Source: Steroidobacteraceae bacterium (GTDB taxonomy: Bacteria > Pseudomonadota > Gammaproteobacteria > Steroidobacterales > Steroidobacteraceae). From it: 49,297 bases of DNA. The stretch lies in the NCBI GenBank assembly GCA_017853175.1, contig JAFMKA010000007.1:1-49297 (forward strand), written 5' to 3'. The notes beneath the pieces are model-generated. The model worked only from the letters and a program-made list of their open reading frames with translations, had not been told where the DNA came from and searched no databases. How positions within the stretch are numbered: the first letter of the stretch is position 1; each line of letters opens with the position of its first letter. Positions 1-9,736 of this stretch are shown here, in pieces. The translations under genes were made by a program, and so were the position numbers.

Positions 1-2
1 GT

Positions 3-1034
3 CGACTCGACGGCGAGGCGCTCGCGCTCGACACCGAATTCCTCCGCGAACGCACTTATCGAGCCGAATTGTGCTTGCTCCAGCTTGCCTCCTCCCGCGA
101 GTCCGTCTGCGTGGATCCGCTCGCACTCGGTGATCTTGGTCCCCTGCGTGCCGCTCTCTGTGCCGGAGGGCCTGTCAAAATTCTGCATGCCGGCCGACAA
201 GACCTCGAAGTGCTCGCGCCTGTCATCGGCACGGTCGCACCCCTCTTCGATACGCAGATCGCCGCTGCGCTTGCAGGTTTTCCGGCCCAAGTGGGTTACG
301 CCGAACTCGTACGTCGCTTGCTCGATCGCGAACTTCCCAAAGGTCAAACTCGAACCGACTGGTCGCGACGACCCTTGACTCCAGAACAAATCGAGTACGC
401 CCTCGACGACGTGCGTTATCTACACGCGCTTCGCGATCGCCTCTCAAGCGAACTCGCGCGACTCCATCGCGAGGCGTGGCTCAAAGAAGACCTCGAGGGT
501 CTGCACGATCCGAAACTACTCGTCGTCGATCCCGACAAGGCCTGGCAACGGTTCAAGGGCACGCAGGGCTGGGACGACGGACGTATGACACTGCTGCGCG
601 AGCTCGCTGCATGGCGCGAGCGACGCGCCATGTCAAAGAATCGACCACGCGGCTGGATTCTCGATGACTCCGTACTACGCGAGATCGTGCAGCGTGTGCC
701 GAGAGATCGCGAAGCACTCGCGCAAGTTCCGGAGATACCCGACGGGGTCGTCAAACATTCGGGCGACGAAATCTTGGGTCTCGTCGAAGCAGCGCGCATC
801 GATCATCCGCCGCCACCCCTTCCGCGGCGCGAGCGACCCGATCCGGCCTTGCTCGCGAGAACAAAACGCCTCTCTCAAGTGGTGCAGGCGGCCGCACAAG
901 AGCTGTCGATCGCCCCCGAGGTGCTGGCGACCCGCAAAGATCTCGAAGATATCGCTCGTGGAGACGATGCCGCGGACACGCTCTGCGGTTGGCGAGCCGA
1001 ACTACTCGCCGATCGATTACGCGCCGCGCTGTAA
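3..1034 (+). CDS. rnd: Ribonuclease D (5' end cut by window edge)
   Basis: This is a 3'-to-5' exoribonuclease that trims tRNA 3' ends. The frame is open from base 3 with no start codon, leaving 343 residues; about 20 N-terminal residues lie outside the window if it matches the E. coli length of about 375. The DEDDy exonuclease motifs are visible, counting from the first codon: Exo I as DTEF near residue 10, Exo II as HAGRQDLEVL near 62-71, and Exo III as YALDDVRYL near 132-140. The C-terminal half has the basic helical character of the HRDC region. The stop lies inside the 3' end of convergent adk, an 18-base tail-to-tail overlap. Confidence 0.93.
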   Translation, partial: RLDGEALALDTEFLRERTYRAELCLLQLASSRESVCVDPLALGDLGPLRAALCAGGPVKILHAGRQDLEVLAPVIGTVAPLFDTQIAAALAGFPAQVGYAELVRRLLDRELPKGQTRTDWSRRPLTPEQIEYALDDVRYLHALRDRLSSELARLHREAWLKEDLEGLHDPKLLVVDPDKAWQRFKGTQGWDDGRMTLLRELAAWRERRAMSKNRPRGWILDDSVLREIVQRVPRDREALAQVPEIPDGVVKHSGDEILGLVEAARIDHPPPPLPRRERPDPALLARTKRLSQVVQAAAQELSIAPEVLATRKDLEDIARGDDAADTLCGWRAELLADRLRAAL

Positions 1035-1673
1035 CGCCGCTTCGACTCGCGCCGTCACTTCGGCGAGCGAGGCATCGGCATCCACCGTTTTGAGCAACCC
1101 GCGCTCTTTGTAGAAGCCGACGAGCGGTGCCGTTTGGGCTTCGTACACGCCGAGACGCTTGGTCACGGTCTCCTCCGCGTCGTCGGGACGCTGAATGAGA
1201 CGAGGCGCGGGGCACTGCCCATTGCAGGGCGGTGGCACCGGCACCGGAGCGGTGTGAACATTGAACACCCGGCCACAGTCTTGGCAGCTGCGACGACCCG
1301 AGATGCGTTTGACGAGCAACGCCGGATCAACGTCGAAGAGAATGACCGCATCGAGCGGCTTGCCGACCTCGGCGAGCATCGTCGAAAGCCCCTCGGCCTG
1401 CGGGATGGTGCGAGGAAATCCGTCGAGGATGAATCCGCGAACGGCATCTGGCTCGGCGAGACGCGCGCGAACCATGCCAAGAATGGTGGCGTCATCGACG
1501 AGCTGACCGGCATCCATCACCGACTTCGCGCGACGACCGAGCTCGGTGCCCTCGCGAACATGCGCGCGCAAAAGATCGCCCGTCGAAATCTGCGGGATAC
1601 CGTGGCGCTCGATGAGGCGCTGGGCCTGAGTGCCCTTGCCGGAGCCAGGGGCCCCAAGAAATACGATTCTCAT
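1017..1673 (-). CDS. adk: Adenylate kinase, zinc-type LID
   Basis: It interconverts AMP + ATP and 2 ADP in the cytoplasm. The 218-residue protein has the P-loop GAPGSGKGTQ (7-16), the DGFPRT motif (84-89) and the long-form LID. The LID carries Cys130, Cys133, Cys150 and Cys154, the pattern of zinc-binding adenylate kinases; the E. coli enzyme lacks these cysteines. In Bacillus enzymes the last two ligands are spaced C-x2-C/D, whereas here they are C-x3-C after a proline-rich insertion. I chose the ATG at 1673 because the family N-terminus MRIVFLGAPG begins there; the frame stays open for 27 more codons upstream without family likeness. It is divergent from the phosphofructokinase gene, with 62 bases between starts. 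Confidence 0.95.
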   Translation of the reverse strand: MRIVFLGAPGSGKGTQAQRLIERHGIPQISTGDLLRAHVREGTELGRRAKSVMDAGQLVDDATILGMVRARLAEPDAVRGFILDGFPRTIPQAEGLSTMLAEVGKPLDAVILFDVDPALLVKRISGRRSCQDCGRVFNVHTAPVPVPPPCNGQCPAPRLIQRPDDAEETVTKRLGVYEAQTAPLVGFYKERGLLKTVDADASLAEVTARVEAALQRGA

Positions 1674-1683
1674 GACGGCCGGC

Positions 1684-1712
1684 ACAGTAACCGGGCGATT
1701 CCGACAGGTCAA
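1684..1712 (-). promoter_or_regulatory. Candidate adk promoter
   Basis: On the minus strand TTGACC (1707-1712) is separated by 17 bases from TACTGT (1684-1689). The -10 element is only 10 bases from the adk ATG, so a start site 6-7 bases downstream of it would leave a 5' leader of only a few bases. No Shine-Dalgarno sequence is visible before the ATG. The -10 match is moderate. Confidence 0.35.
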
Positions 1713-1727
1713 ACCCTGCGTTATGCT
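1699..1727 (+). promoter_or_regulatory. Candidate phosphofructokinase promoter
   Basis: TATGCT (1722-1727) could be a -10 element, with a weak -35 TTCCGA (1699-1704) 17 bases upstream. It ends 8 bases before the ATG at 1736, and no Shine-Dalgarno is visible, so a near-leaderless transcript is possible. The -35 is poor, so the call is tentative. Confidence 0.25.
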
Positions 1728-1735
1728 CGCCGCCC

Positions 1736-3004
1736 ATGAAAAAGACCAAGCCACGCAATGCGTTTTATGCCCAATCGGGCGGCGTCACCGCCGTCATCAA
1801 CGCCTCGGCTGCCGGGGTGATCGAAACCGCGGCCCGCTACCCGAAGGCCATCGGCAAAGTGTATGCCGGCCGCCACGGCATCGTCGGCGCCCTCGAGGAG
1901 GATCTGATCGACTGCTCGAAAGAGAGTAAGGCGACGATCGCGGGGCTGCGCCATACGCCCTCGGGCGCCTTCGGCTCGGCCCGCTTCAAGCTCAAAGGAC
2001 TCGATAAAAACCGTCGCGAATACGAGCGCCTGATCGAGGTCTTCAAGGCCCACGATATCGGGTACTTCTTTTACAACGGCGGCAACGACTCCATGGATAC
2101 GGCGCACAAAGTGGCGCAGATGGGCGAGCAGCTCGGTTACCCGATCACCTGCATCGGCGTCCCCAAGACCGTCGACAACGACCTGCCCTTCACCGATGCC
2201 TGTCCGGGATTCGGCTCGGTGGCCAAATATGTCGCGATCTCGACGCTCGAAGCCTCGCTCGATGTGGCCTCGATGGCACGCACGTCGACCAAAGTATTCG
2301 TGATGGAGGTCATGGGTCGGCACGCGGGCTGGATCGCGGCAGCCGGCGGTCTCGCGGGTAAAGGTCGTGACGCCCCGCCGCATATCATTTTGTTTCCGGA
2401 AATCGCCTTCGATCAAAAGGCTTTCCTGAAGCGCGTCAAAGAAACCGTCGAACGCGTCGGTTACTGCGTGATCGTGGTTTCTGAGGGCACGGCCTATGCG
2501 GACGGCCGCTTTCTAGCCGATGCCGGGACCAAAGATGCCTTCGGTCATACCCAGCTCGGCGGTGTCGGACCCGTCGTCGCAAACATGGTGCGTGAGGCGC
2601 ACGGCTACAAATACCACTGGGCCGTTGCCGATTACCTGCAGCGCGCGGCGCGACACATCGCTTCGAAGGTCGACGTCGAGCAGGCGTATGCCATGGGTCA
2701 AGCGGCCGTCGAACTCGCAGTGAAGGGTCACAACGCCGTCATGCCCATCGTGGTCCGCAAATCGTCCAACCCCTATCGTTGGACGGTGGGTCACGTGCCG
2801 CTCGCCAAAGTCGCCAACGTCGAGAAGAAAGTTCCGCGCGATTTCATCACGCCCGACGGCTTCGGCATTACCGAGAAGTGCCGTCGCTACTTGCTGCCGC
2901 TCATCGGTGGCGGCGATCCGCCGCCCTACAAAGACGGTTTGCCCGTCTACGTGAAGTTGAAAGGCGTCGCTGTCAAAAAGAAATTGCGGGCCTTCAAGGT
3001 CTAG
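1736..3004 (+). CDS. pfp: Pyrophosphate-dependent 6-phosphofructokinase
   Basis: It phosphorylates fructose 6-phosphate to fructose 1,6-bisphosphate and should use PPi rather than ATP; the PPi reaction is reversible. The 422-residue protein is a PfkA-fold member. GGNDS (115-119) puts Asp where ATP enzymes have the second Gly of GGDG. PKTVDND (143-149) has the Lys that blocks ATP binding and is typical of PPi enzymes. MGRHAGW (193-199) is the sugar-phosphate site. The next gene downstream on the same strand is a membrane H+-pyrophosphatase, 108 bases away, which supports a PPi role. In methanotrophs such as Methylococcus capsulatus PPi-PFK is reported to be co-transcribed with an H+-PPase gene. 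The donor assignment rests on motifs only. Confidence 0.9.
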   Translation: MKKTKPRNAFYAQSGGVTAVINASAAGVIETAARYPKAIGKVYAGRHGIVGALEEDLIDCSKESKATIAGLRHTPSGAFGSARFKLKGLDKNRREYERLIEVFKAHDIGYFFYNGGNDSMDTAHKVAQMGEQLGYPITCIGVPKTVDNDLPFTDACPGFGSVAKYVAISTLEASLDVASMARTSTKVFVMEVMGRHAGWIAAAGGLAGKGRDAPPHIILFPEIAFDQKAFLKRVKETVERVGYCVIVVSEGTAYADGRFLADAGTKDAFGHTQLGGVGPVVANMVREAHGYKYHWAVADYLQRAARHIASKVDVEQAYAMGQAAVELAVKGHNAVMPIVVRKSSNPYRWTVGHVPLAKVANVEKKVPRDFITPDGFGITEKCRRYLLPLIGGGDPPPYKDGLPVYVKLKGVAVKKKLRAFKV

Positions 3005-3018
3005 CGCCGCAGCTTGCC

Positions 3019-3046
3019 GCACCCCCGGACGGGCGTTCGGGGGTGC
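3019..3046 (+). other. GC-rich hairpin between pfp and hppA
   Basis: GCACCCCCG (3019-3027) and CGGGGGTGC (3038-3046) form a perfect 9-bp stem with a 10-base loop, 15 bases after the pfp stop. No T-tract follows, so it is not a standard intrinsic terminator. It could protect the pfp mRNA 3' end or pause polymerase. TATATT (3052-3057) just after it could be a -10 element for hppA. Confidence 0.5.
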
Positions 3047-3112
3047 TGTGCTATATTTCGCCGCCGTTTAGGCATGTATTCCTAAGGTTTTTTCTCAGGG
3101 GGACTCAAGAAC

Positions 3113-5146
<2,034 letters not shown>

Positions 5147-5180
5147 GAGGCGACTCGATCAGGGTGTCGATTCCCTGAAA

Positions 5181-5206
5181 GCCCCGCCGAAAGGCGGGGC
5201 TTTTTC
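5181..5206 (+). terminator. hppA: Intrinsic terminator after hppA
   Basis: GCCCCGCC (5181-5188), loop GAAA and GGCGGGGC (5193-5200) make an 8-bp GC stem followed by TTTTTC. It sits 34 bases after the hppA stop. On the minus strand it has only a poor U-tract, so it serves mainly plus-strand transcription. Confidence 0.9.
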
Positions 5207-5253
5207 TTTAGCGATGCGCCGTCGTGAATCACGGACGCGATCATGACGATCGA

Positions 5254-5649
5254 TCAGTAGATTTTTCCGGGCTCGCCGATGCGCACCCGGTGGGCTCCGG
5301 GTGGCTCGCGAGGCTCGTCGCCATCTCGTTCAGGCACAGACACGTTGGGATCGGGCACAAGGAGCCGCCAGCTCTGAGTGGGATGACGCAGTCCCCAAAG
5401 CAGCCCACCGGGGCCCTGTGGTACCGCCTTTCGGTAGGGAAGCTCACCGGGCTGGCGACGGCCACGCACGATCACCTCATCGATCTCTGCGGGCAACGGC
5501 AAAAACCAGTCCTTGGGTGCCATGAAACCGTTCAACCGACCGACGGAGAGGTCGAGTGGTGGACGCGTCGCCCGAGTATCGGGGGGCGCCGGCTCGAGGG
5601 TTTGCGGATCGGCGTGGACGAGAGGCATGCACAGAATGAGAGCGCTCAC
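5254..5649 (-). CDS. Small secreted protein of unknown function
   Basis: I do not recognise this protein. From the GTG at 5649 it has 131 residues and starts with a short hydrophobic export signal ending at VHA|DP. The mature part is proline- and arginine-rich, with a short E-V-I-V segment (DEVIVRGRR), aromatic-rich stretches and a charged tail ending GKIY. The cysteine in the signal is preceded by Leu, so it does not form a good lipobox. An AAGG stretch a few bases before the GTG is a possible ribosome site. It is head-to-head with the M16 peptidase gene, with 70 bases between starts. The frame stays open to 5952, but that part is antisense to the peptidase and unlikely to be coding. Homologues would decide whether it is real. 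Confidence 0.55.
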   Translation of the reverse strand: MSALILCMPLVHADPQTLEPAPPDTRATRPPLDLSVGRLNGFMAPKDWFLPLPAEIDEVIVRGRRQPGELPYRKAVPQGPGGLLWGLRHPTQSWRLLVPDPNVSVPERDGDEPREPPGAHRVRIGEPGKIY

Positions 5650-5719
5650 GCAAGACCTTGCAAAGGCCGTGCGGACGGATACATTGGCCGCCTCTGCCTT
5701 GAAGCCTGGAGTGTCTCTC

Positions 5720-8500
5720 GTGCGCAATATCGTCTCCCGTCTGACCACGGCGTTCGTCGCGTTCGCCTTGGTGTTCGCCCTGCCCGTCGGCCTAGCTGCC
5801 GATAAGCCTGCCGCCGCAAAGACGGCACAGTCAACCCGACTCGCGCCGCCGGAAAAAATCACCTCCGTCGAAGGCATCACCGAATACCGCCTCGCCAATG
5901 GCATGAAGGTACTGCTGTTTCCTGACCCGTCGAAGTCGACCATCACGGTCAACGTGACCTACCTCGTCGGTTCGCGCCACGAAGGCTATGGCGAAAGCGG
6001 CATGGCTCACCTGCTCGAGCACCTCGTATTTAAGGGCACGCCCCGCTTCCCGAACATCCCACAAGAGCTCACCAAGCGCGGAGCGCGACCGAACGGCACC
6101 ACGTGGTACGACCGCACCAATTACTTTGAAACGTTCGCAGCGACCGACGACAACCTGCGCTGGGCGCTCGATCTCGAAAGCGACCGCATGATCAACTCGT
6201 TCATCGCCGAGAAAGATCTGCAGAGCGAGTTCTCGGTCGTACGCAACGAATTCGAGTCCGGCGAGAACGATCCGAGCGGTGTGCTGCTCGAGCGCGTGAT
6301 GTCGACCGCTTACCTCTGGCACAACTACGGCAAGTCGACCATCGGCTCGCGCGAAGACATCGAGCGCGTGCCCATCGAAAACCTGCGGGCGTTTTACAAG
6401 AAGTTCTATCAGCCCGATAACGCCGTGCTCATCGTCGCCGGCAAGATCGACGAAGCGAAGACCATCGGCTGGGTCAACGAATTCTTCGGCAAGATTCCGC
6501 GACCGACGCGCGTGCTGCAGCCGACGTATACCGTCGAGCCAGTGCAGGACGGCGAACGTCATGTCGTGTTACGCCGCGTCGGTGACGTACAAGTCACCTC
6601 GGCGGGTTATCACATTCCGCCGGGCGGCCATCCGGACTTCGCCGCCGTGCAAGTGCTCGCAGACGTCTTGACGAACGAACCTTCGGGTCGTCTCTACAAG
6701 GCGCTCGTCGAAACCGGCAAGGCGAGCAGCGTCGGTGGCGTTGCGTTCAGCCTCAAAGATCCGGGCTATATGTACTTCGCAGCAGAAGTCCTCAAAGACA
6801 AACCCGTTGCCGATGCGACTCAAACCATGCTCGCCGTGCTCGACGGCATGAAATCGCAGCCTGTCACCGATGACGAAGTCGCGCGCGCTCGTAATAAGTT
6901 CCTGCGCTTCTTCGAGCAGACCTACAACAACAGTGATCGTGTGGGCCTCGGCCTCTCGGAGTACATCGCCAAAGGCGACTGGCGGCTGTGGTTCCTCTCG
7001 CGCGATCAGATGGAAAAGGTCACGGCAGCCGACGTCAATCGGGTGGCCTCGACCTATCTGAAGCCCGCCAATCGAACGACCGGCTTGTTCGTTCCCGACT
7101 CGACCCCGGATCGTGCCGCGATCCCGCAAGCACCGGATCCGGCGGTCATCCTCAAAGATTACCAAGGCAAGCAGGCACTCAAGCAAGCCGAGGTGTTCGA
7201 TCCCTCGCCCGCCAATATCGTCTCGCGCACTCGCTCGGAGACTTTCCCTGGTGGCGCGGAATACAGCTTCCTCAGCAAATCAACGCGGGGCAGCTCGGTC
7301 AACGTCACGATGACGCTACGAGTGGGCAGCCTCGCCTCGCTCGAGGGTAAGGCGACGACCGCAGAGCTCACTGCAGCCATGCTGCGTCGCGGCACCAAAA
7401 ATCGCACGCTGCAGCAGATTAACGACGAGCTCGACAAGTTGAAGTCGTCGGTGGGTATCGGCGGCGGTGGTCAAAACGTCTCCGTGAGCATTACCTCGAC
7501 CCGCGAGAACCTCGTGCCGACGCTCGAAATCGTCGGCGATATCTTGCGCAACCCCGTGTTCCCGGACGCAGAGCTCACCAAGCTTCGCGACGAGGTGCTG
7601 GCGGCCATCGAGCAGCAGCGCAGCGAACCGCAGGCCATTGCGGCACAGGAGATCAACCGCATCACGTCACCCTATGCGGCCAAAGATTTCCGTCGCACGC
7701 TCAGCTTCGATGAGCAGGCGGCGGCTGTCCGAGCCGTGACTGCAGCAGATCTGCGCAAGTTCCACGCGGAGTTCTACGGCGCGGCTCGCGCGACCGCGGC
7801 CGTCGTCGGCGACTTCGACGAGAACATGGTGCGCTCGGCACTCGGTGCCATCCTCGCCGGATGGGCTTCGAAGATGCCGTACGAGCGCGCGGTCTCGCCG
7901 TTCTTCGACGTGCCCTCGGTAGTCCGTAAGATCAACACGCCCGATAAAGCGAACGCCGTGATGATCGCAGGCCTCAACCTCGAGCTGCGCGACGACAACG
8001 CGGACTACCCGGCACTCGTCATGGCCAACTACATGCTGGGCGGCGGCTTCCTCAACTCGCGTCTTGCCGTGCGCATTCGTCAGAAGGAAGGCATCAGCTA
8101 CGGCGTGTCGTCGTTCCTGACGGCCGATCCGCTCGACAAGGACGGCAACTTCGGCACCTTCGCGATCTACAACCCGGAAAACTCGGCGCGACTCATCGCC
8201 GCGTACCGAGAGGAGCTCGCGAAGATCCTCACCGAAGGCTTCGGCGAAGCGGAGCTCAAGGACGCCAAGAACGGTTGGCTGCAAAGTCGCAACGTCAGCC
8301 GCTCGCAGGATCGCGAGCTCGTCGGACGTCTGTCGAGCTATCTCTTCCTCGATCGAACCCTCGAGTGGGACGCGGACTTCGAGAAGCGCGTGGCCGCACT
8401 CTCTGTGGCCGACGTCAACGCTGCAGTGAAGCGCTGGATTAAGCCCGATGCGATCAGCATCATCGAGGCCGGCGACTTCCAGAAGTCGGCAGCCAAGTAA
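5720..8500 (+). CDS. M16 family zinc metallopeptidase (two-domain, exported)
   Basis: It is a pitrilysin/insulinase-type peptidase of 926 residues, likely periplasmic. From the GTG at 5720 it begins with a signal peptide (hydrophobic 10-26, likely cleavage after GLAA). The N-terminal M16 unit has the inverted zinc motif HLLEH (97-101) and the third ligand Glu in RNEFE (near 176), 76 residues later as expected. The C-terminal half (from about residue 480) is a second M16 repeat without HxxEH, the usual arrangement of one active and one inactive half. I chose GTG 5720 because GGAG (5707-5710) is properly spaced and the signal starts there; the longer frame upstream overlaps the divergent gene. 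No partner peptidase gene is adjacent, which suggests both halves work in one chain. Substrate unknown. Confidence 0.92.
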   Translation: MRNIVSRLTTAFVAFALVFALPVGLAADKPAAAKTAQSTRLAPPEKITSVEGITEYRLANGMKVLLFPDPSKSTITVNVTYLVGSRHEGYGESGMAHLLEHLVFKGTPRFPNIPQELTKRGARPNGTTWYDRTNYFETFAATDDNLRWALDLESDRMINSFIAEKDLQSEFSVVRNEFESGENDPSGVLLERVMSTAYLWHNYGKSTIGSREDIERVPIENLRAFYKKFYQPDNAVLIVAGKIDEAKTIGWVNEFFGKIPRPTRVLQPTYTVEPVQDGERHVVLRRVGDVQVTSAGYHIPPGGHPDFAAVQVLADVLTNEPSGRLYKALVETGKASSVGGVAFSLKDPGYMYFAAEVLKDKPVADATQTMLAVLDGMKSQPVTDDEVARARNKFLRFFEQTYNNSDRVGLGLSEYIAKGDWRLWFLSRDQMEKVTAADVNRVASTYLKPANRTTGLFVPDSTPDRAAIPQAPDPAVILKDYQGKQALKQAEVFDPSPANIVSRTRSETFPGGAEYSFLSKSTRGSSVNVTMTLRVGSLASLEGKATTAELTAAMLRRGTKNRTLQQINDELDKLKSSVGIGGGGQNVSVSITSTRENLVPTLEIVGDILRNPVFPDAELTKLRDEVLAAIEQQRSEPQAIAAQEINRITSPYAAKDFRRTLSFDEQAAAVRAVTAADLRKFHAEFYGAARATAAVVGDFDENMVRSALGAILAGWASKMPYERAVSPFFDVPSVVRKINTPDKANAVMIAGLNLELRDDNADYPALVMANYMLGGGFLNSRLAVRIRQKEGISYGVSSFLTADPLDKDGNFGTFAIYNPENSARLIAAYREELAKILTEGFGEAELKDAKNGWLQSRNVSRSQDRELVGRLSSYLFLDRTLEWDADFEKRVAALSVADVNAAVKRWIKPDAISIIEAGDFQKSAAK

Positions 8501-8524
8501 GCGCTGGCCGAACGTCATGAGACA

Positions 8525-8558
8525 GGTCGCCGGCTCGGTAAAAGCCGGGCCGGCGACC
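8525..8558. other. Perfect inverted repeat after the M16 peptidase gene
   Basis: GGTCGCCGGC (8525-8534) and GCCGGCGACC (8549-8558) form a 10-bp stem with a 14-base loop. No T-tract follows on either strand, so it may act as an mRNA 3'-end stabiliser rather than a classical terminator. Confidence 0.5.
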
Positions 8559-8597
8559 ACCCCCTGCCGCTCCGTAGTTCTACTGGCTTGGCAGTGA

Positions 8598-8622
8598 GCG
8601 GGAAAACCCGTATTTTTCCCGC
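8598..8622. other. Inverted repeat upstream of the PCMT-like gene
   Basis: GCGGGAAAA (8598-8606) and TTTTCCCGC (8614-8622) are a perfect 9-bp pair with a 7-base spacer, ending 30 bases before the next ATG. The U-run lies inside the stem and is followed by GC-rich sequence, so terminator function is doubtful; a protein-binding operator or a 5'-UTR structure is possible. Confidence 0.4.
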
Positions 8623-8652
8623 CCTTCGCTCAAACCAGACGGAAATCGATCG

Positions 8653-9324
8653 ATGCCGATGACCCCTGTCGCCACCGAGGCCGCACGCGCCCAGATGATC
8701 CAGCAGCAGCTGCGCGCTTGGGAGGTGCTCGATCCCGGCGTGCTCGAGATATTCGCTCGCGTACCGCGTGAGAAGTTCGTGCCACCGGCCTACGCCGAGC
8801 TCGCTTTTGCCGATATCGAAATTCCTCTCGGCGGCGGCGATCGCATGCTCGCCCCCAAAGTGGCGGGTCGCATCGTTCAGGCGGTCTCACCTCAGCCGAC
8901 CGACCGCGTCTTGTTGGTCGGTGTCGGGAGTGGCTATCTCGCCGCCTGCCTCGCTGCGCGCGCCTCCAGTGTGCGCGGACTCGAGTTGCGGGAAGATCTT
9001 GCGTCGATGGCGACGAGTCATCTCAAGCATGCGGGTGTCGGCAACGTCACCGTCGAATGTCGCAATGCGTTCGAGCCCGAAGCACTCGGTAGCGGCGCGT
9101 ACGACGTCATCGTGCTCACGGGCTCGTTACCCCTGCCGGATGAGCGTTTTGCTCGACAGCTCGCTATCGGCGGCAGAATGTTCGTGGTGATCGGATCCGG
9201 CCTCGTCATGGAGGCCCGACTCGTCGAGCGCACGGCCGCCGAGTCGTTCAGGTCCACCTCCCTCTTCGAGACTGCACTGAAGCCACTGGTTGGCGCACAT
9301 CAACCCGAACGCTTCAATTTCTGA
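8653..9324 (+). CDS. Protein-L-isoaspartate O-methyltransferase-like SAM methyltransferase
   Basis: This 223-residue protein belongs to the PCMT family, which repairs isoaspartyl residues. The N-terminal helix region (MIQQQLRAWEVLDP) and PREKFVPP match the family, and the SAM-binding motif I reads LVGVGSGYLA (88-97). The substrate loop that in true PIMTs reads like GQTISQP is replaced by GGGDRMLAPKVA, and the usual E of the motif I EIGTGSGY is missing, so repair activity is uncertain. GACGGA upstream of the ATG is a plausible ribosome site. It runs into the rhodanese and TolC genes (23- and 68-base gaps), suggesting one transcription unit with a cell-envelope theme. Confidence 0.82.
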   Translation: MPMTPVATEAARAQMIQQQLRAWEVLDPGVLEIFARVPREKFVPPAYAELAFADIEIPLGGGDRMLAPKVAGRIVQAVSPQPTDRVLLVGVGSGYLAACLAARASSVRGLELREDLASMATSHLKHAGVGNVTVECRNAFEPEALGSGAYDVIVLTGSLPLPDERFARQLAIGGRMFVVIGSGLVMEARLVERTAAESFRSTSLFETALKPLVGAHQPERFNF

Positions 9325-9347
9325 TCGACCCCGCGCAGGATGCGACG

Positions 9348-9668
9348 ATGATCAAGGAAATGACCGTTGAAGAACTGAAGGCCCGCATCGATGCCGGCGA
9401 ACAGCCGCTCGTCGTCGACGTTCGCGAGGGCTGGGAGCTCGACATCTCGAGTTTGCCGTTCGCGCGGCATATCCCCATGGGGCAAATCGCCGACCGAGTC
9501 GGTGAGCTCGACCCGACGACCCCGCTGATCATCATGTGCCGTTCGGGCGGTCGCAGCATGCAGGTCGCGCGGGCGCTCGAGGCCCACGGGTTTGGTTCGG
9601 TAGCCAACCTGACGGGTGGAATTCTGGCCTGGGGGGAACGCATCGACCCCTCGTTACGTCCATACTGA
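9348..9668 (+). CDS. Single-domain rhodanese-like sulfurtransferase
   Basis: This is a 106-residue cytoplasmic protein consisting of one rhodanese domain. The active-site loop CRSGGRS has catalytic Cys64, the form found in thiosulfate or polysulfide sulfurtransferases of the GlpE/PspE size class. DVREGWE (24-30) is the conserved N-terminal signature, and the C-terminal LTGGILAW motif is intact. The AGGA before the ATG supports the start. The physiological sulfur donor and acceptor are unknown. Its place between the PCMT-like gene and the TolC-family gene suggests co-expression, but the functional link is unclear. Confidence 0.92.
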   Translation: MIKEMTVEELKARIDAGEQPLVVDVREGWELDISSLPFARHIPMGQIADRVGELDPTTPLIIMCRSGGRSMQVARALEAHGFGSVANLTGGILAWGERIDPSLRPY

Positions 9669-9680
9669 CGCTGCGCCCCG

Positions 9681-9720
9681 TTGGCGGGCTCGGCTTTTAT
9701 CTGTTATAGTGATATATAAC
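9681..9720 (+). promoter_or_regulatory. Candidate tolC promoter with overlapping AT-rich palindrome
   Basis: TTGGCG (9681-9686), an 18-base spacer and TATAGT (9705-9710) resemble a sigma70 promoter. The inverted repeat GTTATA-N6-TATAAC (9703-9720) covers the -10 and likely start site, where a repressor would act. This AT-rich patch stands out from its GC-rich surroundings. It would let tolC be expressed separately from the upstream genes. Confidence 0.5.
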
Positions 9721-9736
9721 ACTAATTGAGGTTCGA

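Noticed and set aside
5224-5805. 193-codon plus-strand frame over the small secreted protein gene
   Set aside because: No ribosome site, no signal or family likeness; the minus-strand frame has a signal peptide and more protein-like composition.
8598-8622. Inverted repeat as an intrinsic terminator
   Set aside because: The T-run lies inside the stem and GC-rich sequence follows; listed as an unassigned inverted repeat instead.
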